The notes: generated by a model from the sequence alone, not told the origin. 64,000 nucleotides of DNA from Plantibacter sp. ME-Dv--P-122b (GCF_030209375.1 NZ_JARVSC010000011.1:124001-188000), one strand, 5' to 3'; shown: positions 49,617-58,952, numbered from the stretch's first letter. Translations and numbers: made by a program.

Positions 49617-52600
49617 TCACGTCGCCCTCCTTCGCGCCTCACGACGTCCCTGCCAGAGGGCGAGGACGAAGGCCAAGGCCAGCAGGGTCGATCCGCCGAT
49701 GAGGAAGGCGTCGGTGCTCGGGCCTCCGGTCCGGGGCAACGCCGTCGGTTGGACGGGCGCGTTGACGAACCGGTAGACGGCGGTCTGCCCGGCGGGTGGA
49801 GCGGTGATCGTCGGTGAGGTCACCGTCGTCCAGGTGCCGTCAGGCTGTCGCCGTTCGATTCGCAACTGCTGGTAGGCGAGGCGGGTCCCGCTCTGGGCGA
49901 GCGATTCGCTCAGGGTGTACGAGTGCCCCGGTCGGACGTCGAAGGTGCTGGCGGGGTTGCCGGAGGCGACGAAGTCCGCGCCTCGGACCGTGGTCTCACC
50001 GAGCCCTGTGAACGCGGCCGGCGTCGCCGTCACGTTCCAGGTGGAGGGCTGGAACCCCGCCGCGGGGTTCTGCACGTTCTTCAGCAGGGTCAGGGTCGCC
50101 GTGGCGTTCGTGACCGTACACGTGACGTTCGTCGCCCGCTGCAGACTGACGTCGCCGGCGGCGGTCACCGGCACCGCGGTGCCGGTCTCCGTCGCGCAGG
50201 ACCAGCCACCGACCTGCACGTAACTCGCAGGACCGCCCGCCTCCGACAGCCGGTAGGGGCTGTCGGCCGACACGACCACCGCGCTCACGGATCCGCTGCC
50301 GGCTGCGCCACTCGGTCCGGCGAGGGAGGTGGACGCGCTTCGGGTGGCGCTCAGCTGCCAGGACGAGGGAGCGGCGGTGCCGAAGGAGACGTTCTTCACG
50401 AGGGTCAGCGTGGCGACGGGCCGGTTCGTGTAGACGCAGTCCACGACGTTGCCCGGTCCGATGTCGACGTTGACGGCACCGCGCACCTGGTTGCCGACGG
50501 TCGTGACCGTCGTCGCTCCGGCGGTGCCGTTCACCGTGCACGCGAGGCTCTGGTAGCGGAAGCCGGACTGCGACGTCTCGGCGACGGTGATCCGTCCCCG
50601 TTGCGCCGCCGCACCGAACAGCACCTGCCAGGTGGCCGAGCCGTCGGGTCCGGTGGACTGCGCCGGGTTACGGGACGGCAGGATGCTGACGGTGCTTCCG
50701 GTGTTGGCGGTCGCGGTGGTGGTCATCGTCCAGCCGGGCGTGGGTGTCCGGTTGGCACCGTTCCAGTCCTCGACGATCTTCGTCACCCGGACCGTCGCGA
50801 ACGGCGCCGGTGAGTTGGAGAAGGTGCACGCCACGCCCACACTCAACCGGTTCGGGATCGTGATGTCCGCCGACGTCGCGGTACCGGAGGAGATGCGGAC
50901 ACCGTCGGCCCAGCACTCGTAGACGCTGGTGTACGAGGTCAGGGGCGACGAGGACCCGCTCGCCATGCTCTCCGAGATGGTGACGGTGGTGTTGATCTGC
51001 GTCGGAGTCGGACCGACGCGGGTGCTCTGGATCCCGGTCGCCGTCCCACTGGTCGTCGCGACCGTCGTCTCAGCGGGCGGCGAGCCCGCCGACACGGCGA
51101 GCCGGAACTGGTCGGCCGCGTTGATGCGTCCGACCACGTTCTTCTCGACGGACAGCGTCGACGGTGAGGCGCAGCCGGCGAGGTCGGTGGACGTGATGGT
51201 CGTCGTCCCGATGGTCGCTCGGGGGCTGTTCGGCACCCGGGCCCAGGTCGTCGGGTCGAACTGGTAGGCCGTCGTCCCGTTCCCGAGGAAGAGCGTGCCG
51301 GCCGGCGAGAAGGCCATGCCGTTCACGGCGGTGAGCGCGGCTCCCGCGTCGGTGCCGGACAGCGCGCGGCGGGTGGTCGCGCTGGAGGGGAGCGTCCCGC
51401 CGGAGGCCGCCTGGAGGGATTCCCGGGTGATGCTGAACATGCCGACGTTGCTGGAGTCGGCCGCTGCCTGCACGATGTGGAGGTTGCCCTGCGCGTCGAA
51501 GGAGATGTCGCCGTTCTCGCCGGCGGTGGTCCCCGTGAGCACCTGTCCCAGGTAGAGGAAGCGGGTGCCGTTGTTCAAGGCGTTCGGCGTGTACTCCCAG
51601 AGGCGCATGGAACCGGCCGCCGACTTGCCCACCACGAAGCGACCGTTGAGCGGATCGACCGCGCCGCCGACGATGGTCCCGTCGAGGGCCGCGCCGGTCC
51701 GGTCGAGGAACGAGCCCTGCGTCCCGGTGAACGCGGTGCGGGTCCCCTGGAGTGAGCCGTTGACGATCGTGTAGTTGACGACGCCACCGGCGTTCACCGC
51801 GTTGGTCCCGGTCCGGTCGATCGAGACGGCGCTCGTCCCGTTCGCGTTCACCCCGAGGGCGTTGATGTCGGTCGCGCCGCTCACCGCCCCGACGAGCTGG
51901 GCGGGTGCGGCGGTGCTCGAGGCGTTCACCTGGGCGATGGACCCGTTGTTGCGCACCGCGTAGTAGTAGTTGCCGTCGCAGTACAGGGTCGCCGATTGCG
52001 GGGTGTTCGTGAAGGTGCAGACGATCTCGGCGCCGGCTTCGTTCGGAATGGTGATGGGACCGGAGACCGACGTTCCGGTGGCGACCGTGGTCGTGCCGCG
52101 GATGCATTGATACGTCGTCGAGTAGGTGTTGAGGGTCGCGGTCGACACGATGGATTCGGCGATCGTGTAGACGCTGCCCCGCGTGACGTTGACCGGACCG
52201 ACCTGCTCGGTCTGGACGCCGGTGTTGGCGCCGGTCGTCGTGGCGCTGGCGATCTCGGTCGCGCCGAGCGTCAGCGCGAGACGGAACTGGTCACCCACGG
52301 TCGCGCGAGCGGTCACGGAGGTCCTGATCGTGATGCGCGCCGACGCTTCGACGACGAGGGAGGCGTTCTCGGGCGGGTTCAGCACGGTGCTGACGTTCGC
52401 CGGACCGTTCACGTAGGTGCCGGGTGTGTCCGTCACGACGTTCACGCTGATGGTGCAACTCGCCGCGCCTGCCGCGAGATCGCCGCCGGACACGACGATC
52501 GATGACGCACCGGCGCCGGCCTGCACGGAGAAGGCTGCGCCGGTGACGTTGACGCAGGTGCCGCCGACGGCCGGGGTCGGGGCGACGACCAGTCCGGCCG

Positions 52601-53936
52601 GCAGACTGTCGGTGAAGCCCCAGTCGTTCTTCGCGGCGAGCTCGGCGGTGTTCGTGACGGTGAAGGTCAGCGTCGTCGGGGTGCCCGTCGTGCCGGTGTC
52701 GGCGGCGAACGCCTTGTCGAGGCTCGGTGTCGCGTCGACGATGCGCAGGTTGTCGAAGGCGAAGTCGTTGCCGGAGGAGGCGGAGATCTGGTTGCTGACC
52801 CGGATGCGCGCCTGCGCTGCTTGCGCGGGTGTGAGGCGGACGGCCGTGTCGGTGAAGAACCGGCCGGCCCGGACCGCGGTCTCGGTGCCGAAGCCGCTCG
52901 AGAGGGTGGGAGAGGTGTACCGGCCGCCGGTGATGTTGCACGCCACGATCGGCGACGCGGTGAGGGGCTGCGCGGTCGCTCCCAGGAGGATGGAGATGTC
53001 GAGACGGGAGTTGTTGTTCACCCCGCCGGTCCTCACCGAGCAGGAATCCTCGGCGACGTCGATCGAGGCGGCGTAGTACCGGTCCGCCGACGCCGTCAGG
53101 CCGACGGGCGCGGTGGACTCGATGACCGTCTGGTTCGCCGTCGTCGTCCCGCCCGTCATCGTCAGGGCGGTCACCGCGCGGTTGGCCTGCGACCCGGCGG
53201 CACCCGTCGTCGACCCGTTGGTCGGCGCCGTGTTACTCGTGCTGCCGACGACACCGAGTCGGAACTGGCCGAGGACGTCGGCGAGTCGTCGTGCCTGGTT
53301 GCGAGGAACGACGTCGGTGGCGGCACCGCAGTAGCCGGTGGACGGGAAGGTCACCGCGTAGTTCAGGATCACGCCGTTGCAGTTCGCGTAGTTCAGCCAG
53401 TACGCGGCGGCAGTGAATCGGTTCGAGGCGTAGGGGCCGAGTTGGGCCGGGGTGGTGCTCGATTCGAAGTCCTCGAGCCAGCGTTGCGCCGGTGCTTCCG
53501 GGACGCCGGCGGCGAACAGCGAGACGTCGGTCGGTGCCGCCGACCGGTTCTCCGCGTCCGGCGGTGACTCCTGCTCGGGCCCATCGGCCGGCCCCGGCCC
53601 ATCGGCCGGCTCGTCCGCGCCGGGTGCCGGTTGCTCGGTCTCCGGCGACGGGTCTGCATCATCCGGCGCCGGTGCCTGAGGCGTCTCTGCGGGTGCGGGG
53701 GTCTCCGCGGGGACCGGGGCCTCGGCGGGTGGCTGGGTCTCCGACGGCGCCGGTTCCGCCGTCGGCTCATCGAGGGGTGTCGGCGTCGCCGCCGAGGCGC
53801 CCGGAGCGAAGAAGAGTCCGACCGTCATGGCCAGCACCACGCCATGCGTCACCAGCGGGAAGCCTCGGCCACGCCGCGGTGGTGAGCTGCGGGCGGCTGC
53901 GTGCGAGCGCGCGCGGAAGAGACGGTTGTGGAGCAT
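49617..53936 (-). CDS. Large LPRTG-anchored pilus tip/adhesin protein
   Basis: A 1439-residue secreted protein. The signal peptide (VVLAMTVGLFFAPGASA) is followed by a Pro/Glu/Ala-rich stalk at about 50-135, a folded N-terminal region to about 400, and a DUF11-like module (SLDKAFAADTGTTGTPTTLTF, near 400). A region resembling a beta-propeller then starts at LYCDGNYYYAVRNNGS, followed by repeated prealbumin-like modules (TLTLVKNVSFG, TLTLLKNVQNP, VRVTKIVEDW). The LPRTG signal is at 1400-1404, with a membrane segment and GRREARRRAT. It is likely the tip or adhesive subunit attached by the sortase at 46977. It lacks obvious von Willebrand or thioester motifs. Confidence 0.88.
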   Translation of the reverse strand: MLHNRLFRARSHAAARSSPPRRGRGFPLVTHGVVLAMTVGLFFAPGASAATPTPLDEPTAEPAPSETQPPAEAPVPAETPAPAETPQAPAPDDADPSPETEQPAPGADEPADGPGPADGPEQESPPDAENRSAAPTDVSLFAAGVPEAPAQRWLEDFESSTTPAQLGPYASNRFTAAAYWLNYANCNGVILNYAVTFPSTGYCGAATDVVPRNQARRLADVLGQFRLGVVGSTSNTAPTNGSTTGAAGSQANRAVTALTMTGGTTTANQTVIESTAPVGLTASADRYYAASIDVAEDSCSVRTGGVNNNSRLDISILLGATAQPLTASPIVACNITGGRYTSPTLSSGFGTETAVRAGRFFTDTAVRLTPAQAAQARIRVSNQISASSGNDFAFDNLRIVDATPSLDKAFAADTGTTGTPTTLTFTVTNTAELAAKNDWGFTDSLPAGLVVAPTPAVGGTCVNVTGAAFSVQAGAGASSIVVSGGDLAAGAASCTISVNVVTDTPGTYVNGPANVSTVLNPPENASLVVEASARITIRTSVTARATVGDQFRLALTLGATEIASATTTGANTGVQTEQVGPVNVTRGSVYTIAESIVSTATLNTYSTTYQCIRGTTTVATGTSVSGPITIPNEAGAEIVCTFTNTPQSATLYCDGNYYYAVRNNGSIAQVNASSTAAPAQLVGAVSGATDINALGVNANGTSAVSIDRTGTNAVNAGGVVNYTIVNGSLQGTRTAFTGTQGSFLDRTGAALDGTIVGGAVDPLNGRFVVGKSAAGSMRLWEYTPNALNNGTRFLYLGQVLTGTTAGENGDISFDAQGNLHIVQAAADSSNVGMFSITRESLQAASGGTLPSSATTRRALSGTDAGAALTAVNGMAFSPAGTLFLGNGTTAYQFDPTTWARVPNSPRATIGTTTITSTDLAGCASPSTLSVEKNVVGRINAADQFRLAVSAGSPPAETTVATTSGTATGIQSTRVGPTPTQINTTVTISESMASGSSSPLTSYTSVYECWADGVRISSGTATSADITIPNRLSVGVACTFSNSPAPFATVRVTKIVEDWNGANRTPTPGWTMTTTATANTGSTVSILPSRNPAQSTGPDGSATWQVLFGAAAQRGRITVAETSQSGFRYQSLACTVNGTAGATTVTTVGNQVRGAVNVDIGPGNVVDCVYTNRPVATLTLVKNVSFGTAAPSSWQLSATRSASTSLAGPSGAAGSGSVSAVVVSADSPYRLSEAGGPASYVQVGGWSCATETGTAVPVTAAGDVSLQRATNVTCTVTNATATLTLLKNVQNPAAGFQPSTWNVTATPAAFTGLGETTVRGADFVASGNPASTFDVRPGHSYTLSESLAQSGTRLAYQQLRIERRQPDGTWTTVTSPTITAPPAGQTAVYRFVNAPVQPTALPRTGGPSTDAFLIGGSTLLALAFVLALWQGRREARRRAT

Positions 53937-54305
53937 GAGACATCCTGGGAAGGGCGACGTCAGCAGGACGTCGCCGACGAGATAGCGACTCCTGTGGTCC
54001 GACCCAGGTGCGCTCGAGCAGCGAGAACGCAGACATCCGCCCGAGGCAGGATGTGCGTGATTGAGAGAATCGGACAGGGAGACCTGTGGTCCCAGAGCGT
54101 GGAGAGAGATTCTCTACTCGGCCCCCCGCCTTAGTTTGAGCGTACGAAATACTTCACACGTCGGTCAAGGGTCTGGCTGTCCTCTTTTTGGCCCACATTT
54201 GGGGGTCAAAATGAGCTGTTTGGCGATCGCAGTGCGGTGGTGCCGCTACCGATCCCGATCGATGAGGGCGGTCGGTCGAGGGTGAGCGGGGAGGTTCCGT
54301 GTGCG
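53937..54305 (-). promoter_or_regulatory. Promoter and long structured leader of the pilus locus
   Basis: On the minus strand TTGACC (54163-54168) and TACGCT (54139-54144), 18 bases apart, form a good promoter. This gives a leader of nearly 200 bases before the adhesin ATG. It contains a perfect 9-bp hairpin GGCGACGTC / GACGTCGCC (53953-53975) just upstream of the ribosome-binding AGGA, a direct repeat of the 10-mer CCTGTGGTCC (53991 and 54083, plus-strand orientation), and the palindrome AGAGATTCTCT near 54105. No known riboswitch was recognised. The rest of the interval, to 54305, is the 3' region of the TSUP gene, AT-rich around 54180-54215, with no ORF. Confidence 0.5.
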
Positions 54306-55127
54306 TCACGAACCCGTGAACTGCACCACGGTGTCCCAGGCGAGCTTCACGATGAGGATGGACAGGGTCACCAGGAACACGATCCGCACGAAGCCGCTTC
54401 CGCGTTTCGTCGCCATCCGGGCGCCGATGAACCCGCCGGTGATGTTCATGACGGCCATGGCGAGGCCGAGCGCGAGCAGGACCTCGCCGTGCACCCCGTA
54501 CACGACGAGAGCCGCGAGGTTCGTGGTGAGGTTGGCGATCTTCGCGTTGACGCTGGCTTGCAGGAAACCGTACCCGAGCACGCCGACGATGAGGATGACG
54601 AAGAACGAGCCCGTTCCCGGTCCGAGGATGCCGTCGTAGAACCCCACCAGTAGGCCGATCATCGCGGCCCGCCAGGCGACGGCGGTGGCGCGGTCGTGTC
54701 GGGGCTCGTGGTGCAGGCCCATGGTCGGCTTGAAGAGGGTGTACAGCGCTACGGCGATCACGGCCACCAGCACGATGGGCGTCAACACGTCGCGCGGGAC
54801 GTACCGCGACAGGGCGGCGCCGATGGTCGATCCGCCATAGGCCCCGGCGACGAGGGGGATCAAGAGGACGAGCTGCACCCTGATCTTGCGCAGGTACACC
54901 CAGCTCGCCGACAGGGTGCCGAAGAACGAGGACAGCTTGTTCGTGCCCAGGATGAACGGGGTCGCGACGTCGCTCGGGACGGCGATGACCAGCGCGGGCA
55001 GCTGGATCAGTCCGCCGCCGCCGACGACCGCGTCGACCCAGCCGGCCACTCCCGCGGCGAGGAGCAGGACGACGAGCGCGGCCACCGAGACGGGGAGCCA
55101 TTCGGCGATCAGCGGTCCATCGAGCAC
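54306..55127 (-). CDS. TSUP (TauE/SafE) family permease
   Basis: A 273-residue membrane protein with about eight helices. AAGVAGWVDAVVGGGGLIQLPAL and GLLVGFYDGILGPGTGSFFVILIVGVLGYGF are the paired family repeats (G-x-DAxxGGGGLI and GFxDGxxGPGTGSF). Members export or import sulfonates, sulfite or other organic anions. The gene stands alone with short flanks. Confidence 0.92.
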   Translation of the reverse strand: MLDGPLIAEWLPVSVAALVVLLLAAGVAGWVDAVVGGGGLIQLPALVIAVPSDVATPFILGTNKLSSFFGTLSASWVYLRKIRVQLVLLIPLVAGAYGGSTIGAALSRYVPRDVLTPIVLVAVIAVALYTLFKPTMGLHHEPRHDRATAVAWRAAMIGLLVGFYDGILGPGTGSFFVILIVGVLGYGFLQASVNAKIANLTTNLAALVVYGVHGEVLLALGLAMAVMNITGGFIGARMATKRGSGFVRIVFLVTLSILIVKLAWDTVVQFTGS

Positions 55128-55248
55128 AGTCGCCCAGCCTAATCGTCGGGGTGATGATGCGTAGTGCGGACGTCGAACGGGGTCTTCGAGGATTCAGGCT
55201 GTCCCGGCGAGGTGTTCGGTCCGTCGGGCGTTGTTCCTGGGTGGCCGT

Positions 55249-55263
55249 TACGCTCGCTGCATG
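55249..55263 (+). promoter_or_regulatory. Probable leaderless promoter: TACGCT, six bases, ATG
   Basis: TACGCT ends six bases before the ATG at 55261. No ribosome-binding site precedes the start. Same architecture as at 10705, 44313 and 63696. Confidence 0.55.
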
Positions 55264-55614
55264 GAACCGGACTGGATCGAACATCGGCGCTCGGAGGACC
55301 GAGAGCGGCTGGGGTGGATGAAGCCAGTCGGCGAGGGGTTCGTCGTCATCGATCTCCTGGGACGTCAGCGAACCGATGCGCTGGACTGGTTCCATGCCGA
55401 GGAGGCGCTCGACGAGATCGGCATGGGCTATCTCGCCGACCCGCACGAGCTTCGTCTGGAGGACGGCTCCTGGTTGCGGGTTCGGATCGCAGAGGTCTCG
55501 ACCGCCGGGATCCGGGTGAAGAAGGACGATTGGGGTGACATGACCGCCACGCAGCTGTACGACGAGGTGCCCTTCCCTGTGGCCGAGGACCAGCTGCGAC
55601 CGTTGTCGCGCTGA
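55261..55614 (+). CDS. Conserved hypothetical protein
   Basis: A 117-residue protein starting at ATG 55261, which appears leaderless. The sequence reads MEPDWIEHRRSEDRERLGWM and then GEGFVVIDLLGRQRTDALDWFHAEEALDEIGMGYLAD, with a mixed alpha/beta pattern. It has no membrane segment, no cysteine and no catalytic signature I recognise. Codon use is like that of its neighbours, so it is a real gene. Confidence 0.75.
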   Translation: MEPDWIEHRRSEDRERLGWMKPVGEGFVVIDLLGRQRTDALDWFHAEEALDEIGMGYLADPHELRLEDGSWLRVRIAEVSTAGIRVKKDDWGDMTATQLYDEVPFPVAEDQLRPLSR

Positions 55615-55881
55615 GCGCGTATCGGTACGGTGGCTCCCACTCGCTCACGACCCGACGTCGGGCCCGACCGTTCGTGGACGTTGTGTGCTCGGAGTTCCGG
55701 CGGCTGCTGTCCGCCACCTGTAGGCGTGAATCCGTGCGCGGGCGTCCCGTCGTGACCACCCGCCTGCGCTGATCGAGCCGCATCGCGTGGGGTCACTCTT
55801 GACGACATCGACCATCCTCGCCATCATTCAACAACGATCGACGGCACCGGGCCGCCGGCACCCTCGAGAGAGACGGCCACG

Positions 55882-56334
55882 ATGCCCACCATGATCTTCG
55901 TCAACCTGCCCGTCAGCGACCTGGCCCGGTCACGTGCGTTCTTCGAGTCACTCGGGTACTCGATCAATGAGGGGTTCAGCGACGAGAACGCGATCAGCGT
56001 GGTCATCAGCGACACGATCACGGCGATGCTGCTCACGCGGGAGTTCTTCGCGGAGTTCACGAGCAAGTCGATCATCGACGCCACCACCTCCACGGAGGTG
56101 CAGCTCGCTCTCAGCGCTGAGAGCAAGGGCGACGTCGACTCGATCGTTGAGCAGGCCATCGCGAGCGGGGCTACACCTGCCGGCGAACAGGACCATGGCT
56201 TCATGTACTCGAAGAGCTTCGACGACCTCGACGGCCACCACTGGGACTTCGTCTGGATGGACCCTGAGGCGGCCGCCGGCGGCGCGCCGGAGATGACCGT
56301 CGAGGAGATGCGGGCGAACACGACGCACAGCTGA
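55882..56334 (+). CDS. VOC-family (glyoxalase-like) protein
   Basis: A 150-residue protein. MIFVNLPVSDLARSRAFFESLGYSIN is the start of a single VOC module. The second half ends with HGFMYSKSFDDLDGHHWDFVWMD, typical of the lactoylglutathione lyase-like subgroup common in actinobacteria. Metal ligands are not complete in the primary sequence. The function could be resistance or detoxification but is unproven. It is followed closely by a GNAT gene. Confidence 0.87.
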   Translation: MPTMIFVNLPVSDLARSRAFFESLGYSINEGFSDENAISVVISDTITAMLLTREFFAEFTSKSIIDATTSTEVQLALSAESKGDVDSIVEQAIASGATPAGEQDHGFMYSKSFDDLDGHHWDFVWMDPEAAAGGAPEMTVEEMRANTTHS

Positions 56335-56342
56335 GCGCGTTG

Positions 56343-56888
56343 ATGGACGAGTTGAGGATCCGTCGGGCCGTCCCGGCGGACGCAGGCGCAGTGCTGGCGC
56401 TCTTCGACGCAGCAATCGCCTGGTTCGTGCGGATCGGCAACACACGGCAGTGGGGTACCGAACCTGCATCTGGGCAGGAGCGCTGGATCACGCGTGTCGA
56501 GCAGTGGTGTGCCTCATCCGATGCCTGGGTCGCCGAGCACCCCACGGCCGGGGTTTGCGGAGCGCTCGTGCTGGGCGAGGCGCTCGAGTACGTGCCGGCC
56601 ACCACCGAGCCGGAGGTCTACGTCCGCGTGTTGATCGGCTCGCGCGACCCACGGGTGAAGGGCACCGGTCGCCGCTTGCTGGCATTCGCCGAGGAGCGTG
56701 CGCAGGCCGCCGGGGTCGGTCGCATGCGGGTGGACTGCTACGCGGGTGGCTCGGGGGATCTCGTCCGGTTCTACGAGGCCTCCGGCTATGAGCGTGACGC
56801 GACGTTCACGGTCGGCGACGGGGCTGACGCGTGGCCGGGCCAGGTGTTGTCACGGCGAGTCGACGTGAAGAACGACCTGGCGCGATGA
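56343..56888 (+). CDS. GNAT acetyltransferase
   Basis: A 181-residue protein, start ATG 56343 (a TTG one codon upstream is possible). ELRIRRAVPADAGAVLALFDAAIAWF is a GNAT N terminus, VYVRVLIGSRDPRVKGTGRRLLAFAEERA contains the acetyl-CoA site (in GTGRRLL) and LVRFYEASGYERDATF the C-terminal beta-bulge. It lies eight bases after the VOC gene, so the two may form an operon. Confidence 0.88.
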   Translation: MDELRIRRAVPADAGAVLALFDAAIAWFVRIGNTRQWGTEPASGQERWITRVEQWCASSDAWVAEHPTAGVCGALVLGEALEYVPATTEPEVYVRVLIGSRDPRVKGTGRRLLAFAEERAQAAGVGRMRVDCYAGGSGDLVRFYEASGYERDATFTVGDGADAWPGQVLSRRVDVKNDLAR

Positions 56889-56959
56889 GGCCGTGAGCGC
56901 CGGACGAGCGCAGCAACGGCCACCCAGGAGTCCTCCCAGCTTGCGCAGCCCGCTTGTCG

Positions 56960-57382
56960 TCAGTTCGTGGACGAGCTGAGGAGGCGTGTGACACCTGCCG
57001 GGTAGAAGGGGCGATCGGTCTCGCTGATCGACACCCATCGAACCGGACTGCCCTCGTCCAGGACGTGCAGTTGAGCGTCGAGCGGGATGGCGTCGATCTC
57101 GGCGGACTCGACGGCGAAGATATGGGCGATCTCATGGCCCGGCTCACCTTCGTATTCGAAGATGTTCTCCGCGACGTCGAGCAGGGTCACGCGGCCCAGC
57201 ATGACGCCGAGCTCCTCGACGAACTCTCGGCGCACGGCGGCTTCAGCGGTTTCGCCGAACTCGATGCCGCCCCCGATCGCGCGATGGAAGGCCTGGTTCT
57301 TCACGGTGTCCACGCCGTTCAAGACGAGAACGTGACCGTCTCGGAGAGGAAGGCCGACGGAGATGTTTCGAATCGAGGGCAT
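56960..57382 (-). CDS. NUDIX hydrolase
   Basis: A 140-residue protein starting at ATG 57382 (MPSIRNIS). The Nudix box is complete: GGGIEFGETAEAAVRREF followed by VEELGV, with the G-x5-E-x7-RE-x-x-EE-x-G arrangement. It hydrolyses a nucleoside-diphosphate-linked compound; the exact substrate is not readable. It is adjacent to the tRNA gene. Confidence 0.9.
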   Translation of the reverse strand: MPSIRNISVGLPLRDGHVLVLNGVDTVKNQAFHRAIGGGIEFGETAEAAVRREFVEELGVMLGRVTLLDVAENIFEYEGEPGHEIAHIFAVESAEIDAIPLDAQLHVLDEGSPVRWVSISETDRPFYPAGVTRLLSSSTN

Positions 57383-57417
57383 GTCGTCGACTCTACGACG
57401 AACCCCCACACGGGAAT

Positions 57418-57491
57418 TGGAGCGGATGACGGGAATCGAACCCGCGCTATCAGCTTGGGAAGCTGAAGTTCTACCATTGAACTACATCCGC
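57418..57491 (-). tRNA. tRNA-Gly, anticodon CCC
   Basis: On the minus strand the gene begins GCGGATGTAG and ends CATCCGCT followed by an encoded CCA. The acceptor arms GCGGATG / CATCCGC pair fully. The anticodon stem TCAGC / GCTGA encloses the loop TTCCCAA, giving anticodon CCC (reads GGG). The T-arm contains GGTTCGATTCC. All cloverleaf parts are present. Confidence 0.95.
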
Positions 57492-57530
57492 GTGGCGCCG
57501 GAGCGTCCTGAGTAATCGTACATGACCCGG

Positions 57531-57646
57531 CGGGCCTCCGTCCGGCCTCTGCGAGCGGTCTCCGTTCGGACCCTGCGTGCGGTCTCCGTCCGGACCCTGC
57601 GTGCGGGCGCCGTCCGGTCCCTGCGTGCGGCCGCCGTCCGGTCCCT
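57531..57646. repeat. Tandem array of 24-base units
   Basis: Four full copies of a 24-base unit (for example GCGTGCGGTCTCCGTCCGG plus five bases, starting at 57551, 57575, 57599 and 57623) and one partial copy form the array, which runs into the first REP-like palindrome at 57640. The units end with GGACCCT or GGTCCCT, the edge of that palindrome, suggesting that the array grew from it. The gene-free interval 57492-57846 holds only this array and the REP pair; the ORF across it is a by-product of the repeats. Confidence 0.8.
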
Positions 57647-57700
57647 GAGCTTGTCGAAGGGCGGGGTGTGGTCGTGGGCCCTTCGACAGGCTCAGGGGCC
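57640..57700. repeat. REP-like inverted pair
   Basis: GGTCCCTGAGCTTGTCGAAG(GGC) at 57640-57662 and its near complement GCCCTTCGACAGGCTCAGGG(GCC) at 57678-57700 face each other across 15 bases. The pair recurs at 58953-59014. Palindromes with the CTTCGACAGGCTCAGGG core occur widely in high-G+C genomes and resemble REP elements. Confidence 0.75.
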
Positions 57701-57846
57701 GGGGCTGGTGCTGGCTCAGGGACCGGGGCGAGTACTGGCCAGAGACGGGGCGGGCTCGGTGACGAGGGTCGGCTCAGTGAGCAGCCCAGTACTCGGAGCT
57801 AGGCTGGTTCACCGTTCCCCGGGCGGGACGGGATTGATGGTGTGAC

Positions 57847-58938
57847 GTGAAGCGCAGTGCAGGTGTCGTCGTGGCCGGCCTTGCCACCGTCGCGGTCGCA
57901 GGCTTCGGAGCCGCGAGTGCCATGGTCGCCCGGCGCGTCATCGGAGCAGGACGTGTGCACGACAGCGAGGTGTTGCCGACCTCGTCGCCGATGACCGTGC
58001 GGCTCGAACGGAACGCAGCGGCGGTACTGCCGGGACGATACGGGCTTGAGTTCGACGACGGGTCGCGGGTCATCGTGGGTCCGGTGATCGGCCGCGAGAC
58101 GACGGACGGTTCGGTGATGCGGACGGTGCTCAGCGGTCGCGTTCCCGCAGGGGTGACTCGTGCTCGATTCACCGGCGCGGCCGTGACACCCACGGACCTC
58201 GGGGTGGACGAGGTGCGCGTGCCGAGGACGCCCTCGGGGGCATGGCGGTTCGACGGCGATGCCGACAGCGCCGCCCATGACAACACCTGGGTCGTCCACA
58301 CCCACGGGCTCGGGGCATCGCCGCTCGCGACTCTCCGCTCCGTGCAGGCCGTGCAGCACGCGGGTCTGCCATCGCTCGTCACCTGCCTCGGGTCCGCGTT
58401 CGCCGAGCGTCGCTCCGGGGCCGACGCCACGGACGTCGAGCGCGTCGTCGCGGCCATCGACGACGCCGTGGCCCTCGGTGCGCGACGGGTCATCGTCTGC
58501 GGGTGGTCCTACGGCGCCGCCCTGAGCCTCGCGGCGGCACGCGAGCGACCCGAGGCGGTGCAGGGCGCGATCCTCGTCTCGCCGATGCTCGGCCTCAGTG
58601 AGACGGTGCTGCACGCTGCCGCGGTCGCCGGGGTGCCGCGGGTGCTCGTGCACTCGGCGCTCGCCGTGCTCTCGACGCCGGTACTCGCGCGATCGGCCGG
58701 GGTGCGCGGCGCGGTTCCGGTCCGCGCGTTGTCCGCCGGGCCGATCGACGGTCTGCCGACGCTCGCGATCCACTCGCCCGGTGACACGACGATCCCCGTG
58801 GAACTCACGCGAGCCGTCGCTCGCCGCTCGCCCTCGTTCGAGCTCGTCGAGGTCGACGCGGCGCCGCACGGGTTGGAGTGGAACGTCGCGCCGGAAGCGT
58901 TCGAAGCGGCTGTGCGGGAGTGGCTCGAAGCGCGCTGA
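57847..58938 (+). CDS. Alpha/beta hydrolase with N-terminal membrane anchor
   Basis: A 363-residue protein starting at GTG 57847. An N-terminal hydrophobic segment (AGVVVAGLATVAVAGFGAASAMVA) may be an anchor or signal. The hydrolase core has WVVHTHGLGASPLATLRS (oxyanion region), nucleophile elbow VCGWSYGAAL (Ser), an Asp in IHSPGDTTIPVE and a His in AAPHGLEWN. The substrate is unknown. It is bordered on both sides by REP-like repeats. Confidence 0.85.
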   Translation: MKRSAGVVVAGLATVAVAGFGAASAMVARRVIGAGRVHDSEVLPTSSPMTVRLERNAAAVLPGRYGLEFDDGSRVIVGPVIGRETTDGSVMRTVLSGRVPAGVTRARFTGAAVTPTDLGVDEVRVPRTPSGAWRFDGDADSAAHDNTWVVHTHGLGASPLATLRSVQAVQHAGLPSLVTCLGSAFAERRSGADATDVERVVAAIDDAVALGARRVIVCGWSYGAALSLAAARERPEAVQGAILVSPMLGLSETVLHAAAVAGVPRVLVHSALAVLSTPVLARSAGVRGAVPVRALSAGPIDGLPTLAIHSPGDTTIPVELTRAVARRSPSFELVEVDAAPHGLEWNVAPEAFEAAVREWLEAR

Positions 58939-58952
58939 TCGGAGTGCTCGTC

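Noticed and set aside
57531-57646. CRISPR array
   Set aside because: The 24-base units are directly adjacent, with no unique spacers, and there are no cas genes.
57522-57845. A 107-codon protein gene
   Set aside because: The frame consists of translated tandem repeats and a REP-like palindrome (repeated AVSVRTLR). It has no ribosome-binding site and no domain.
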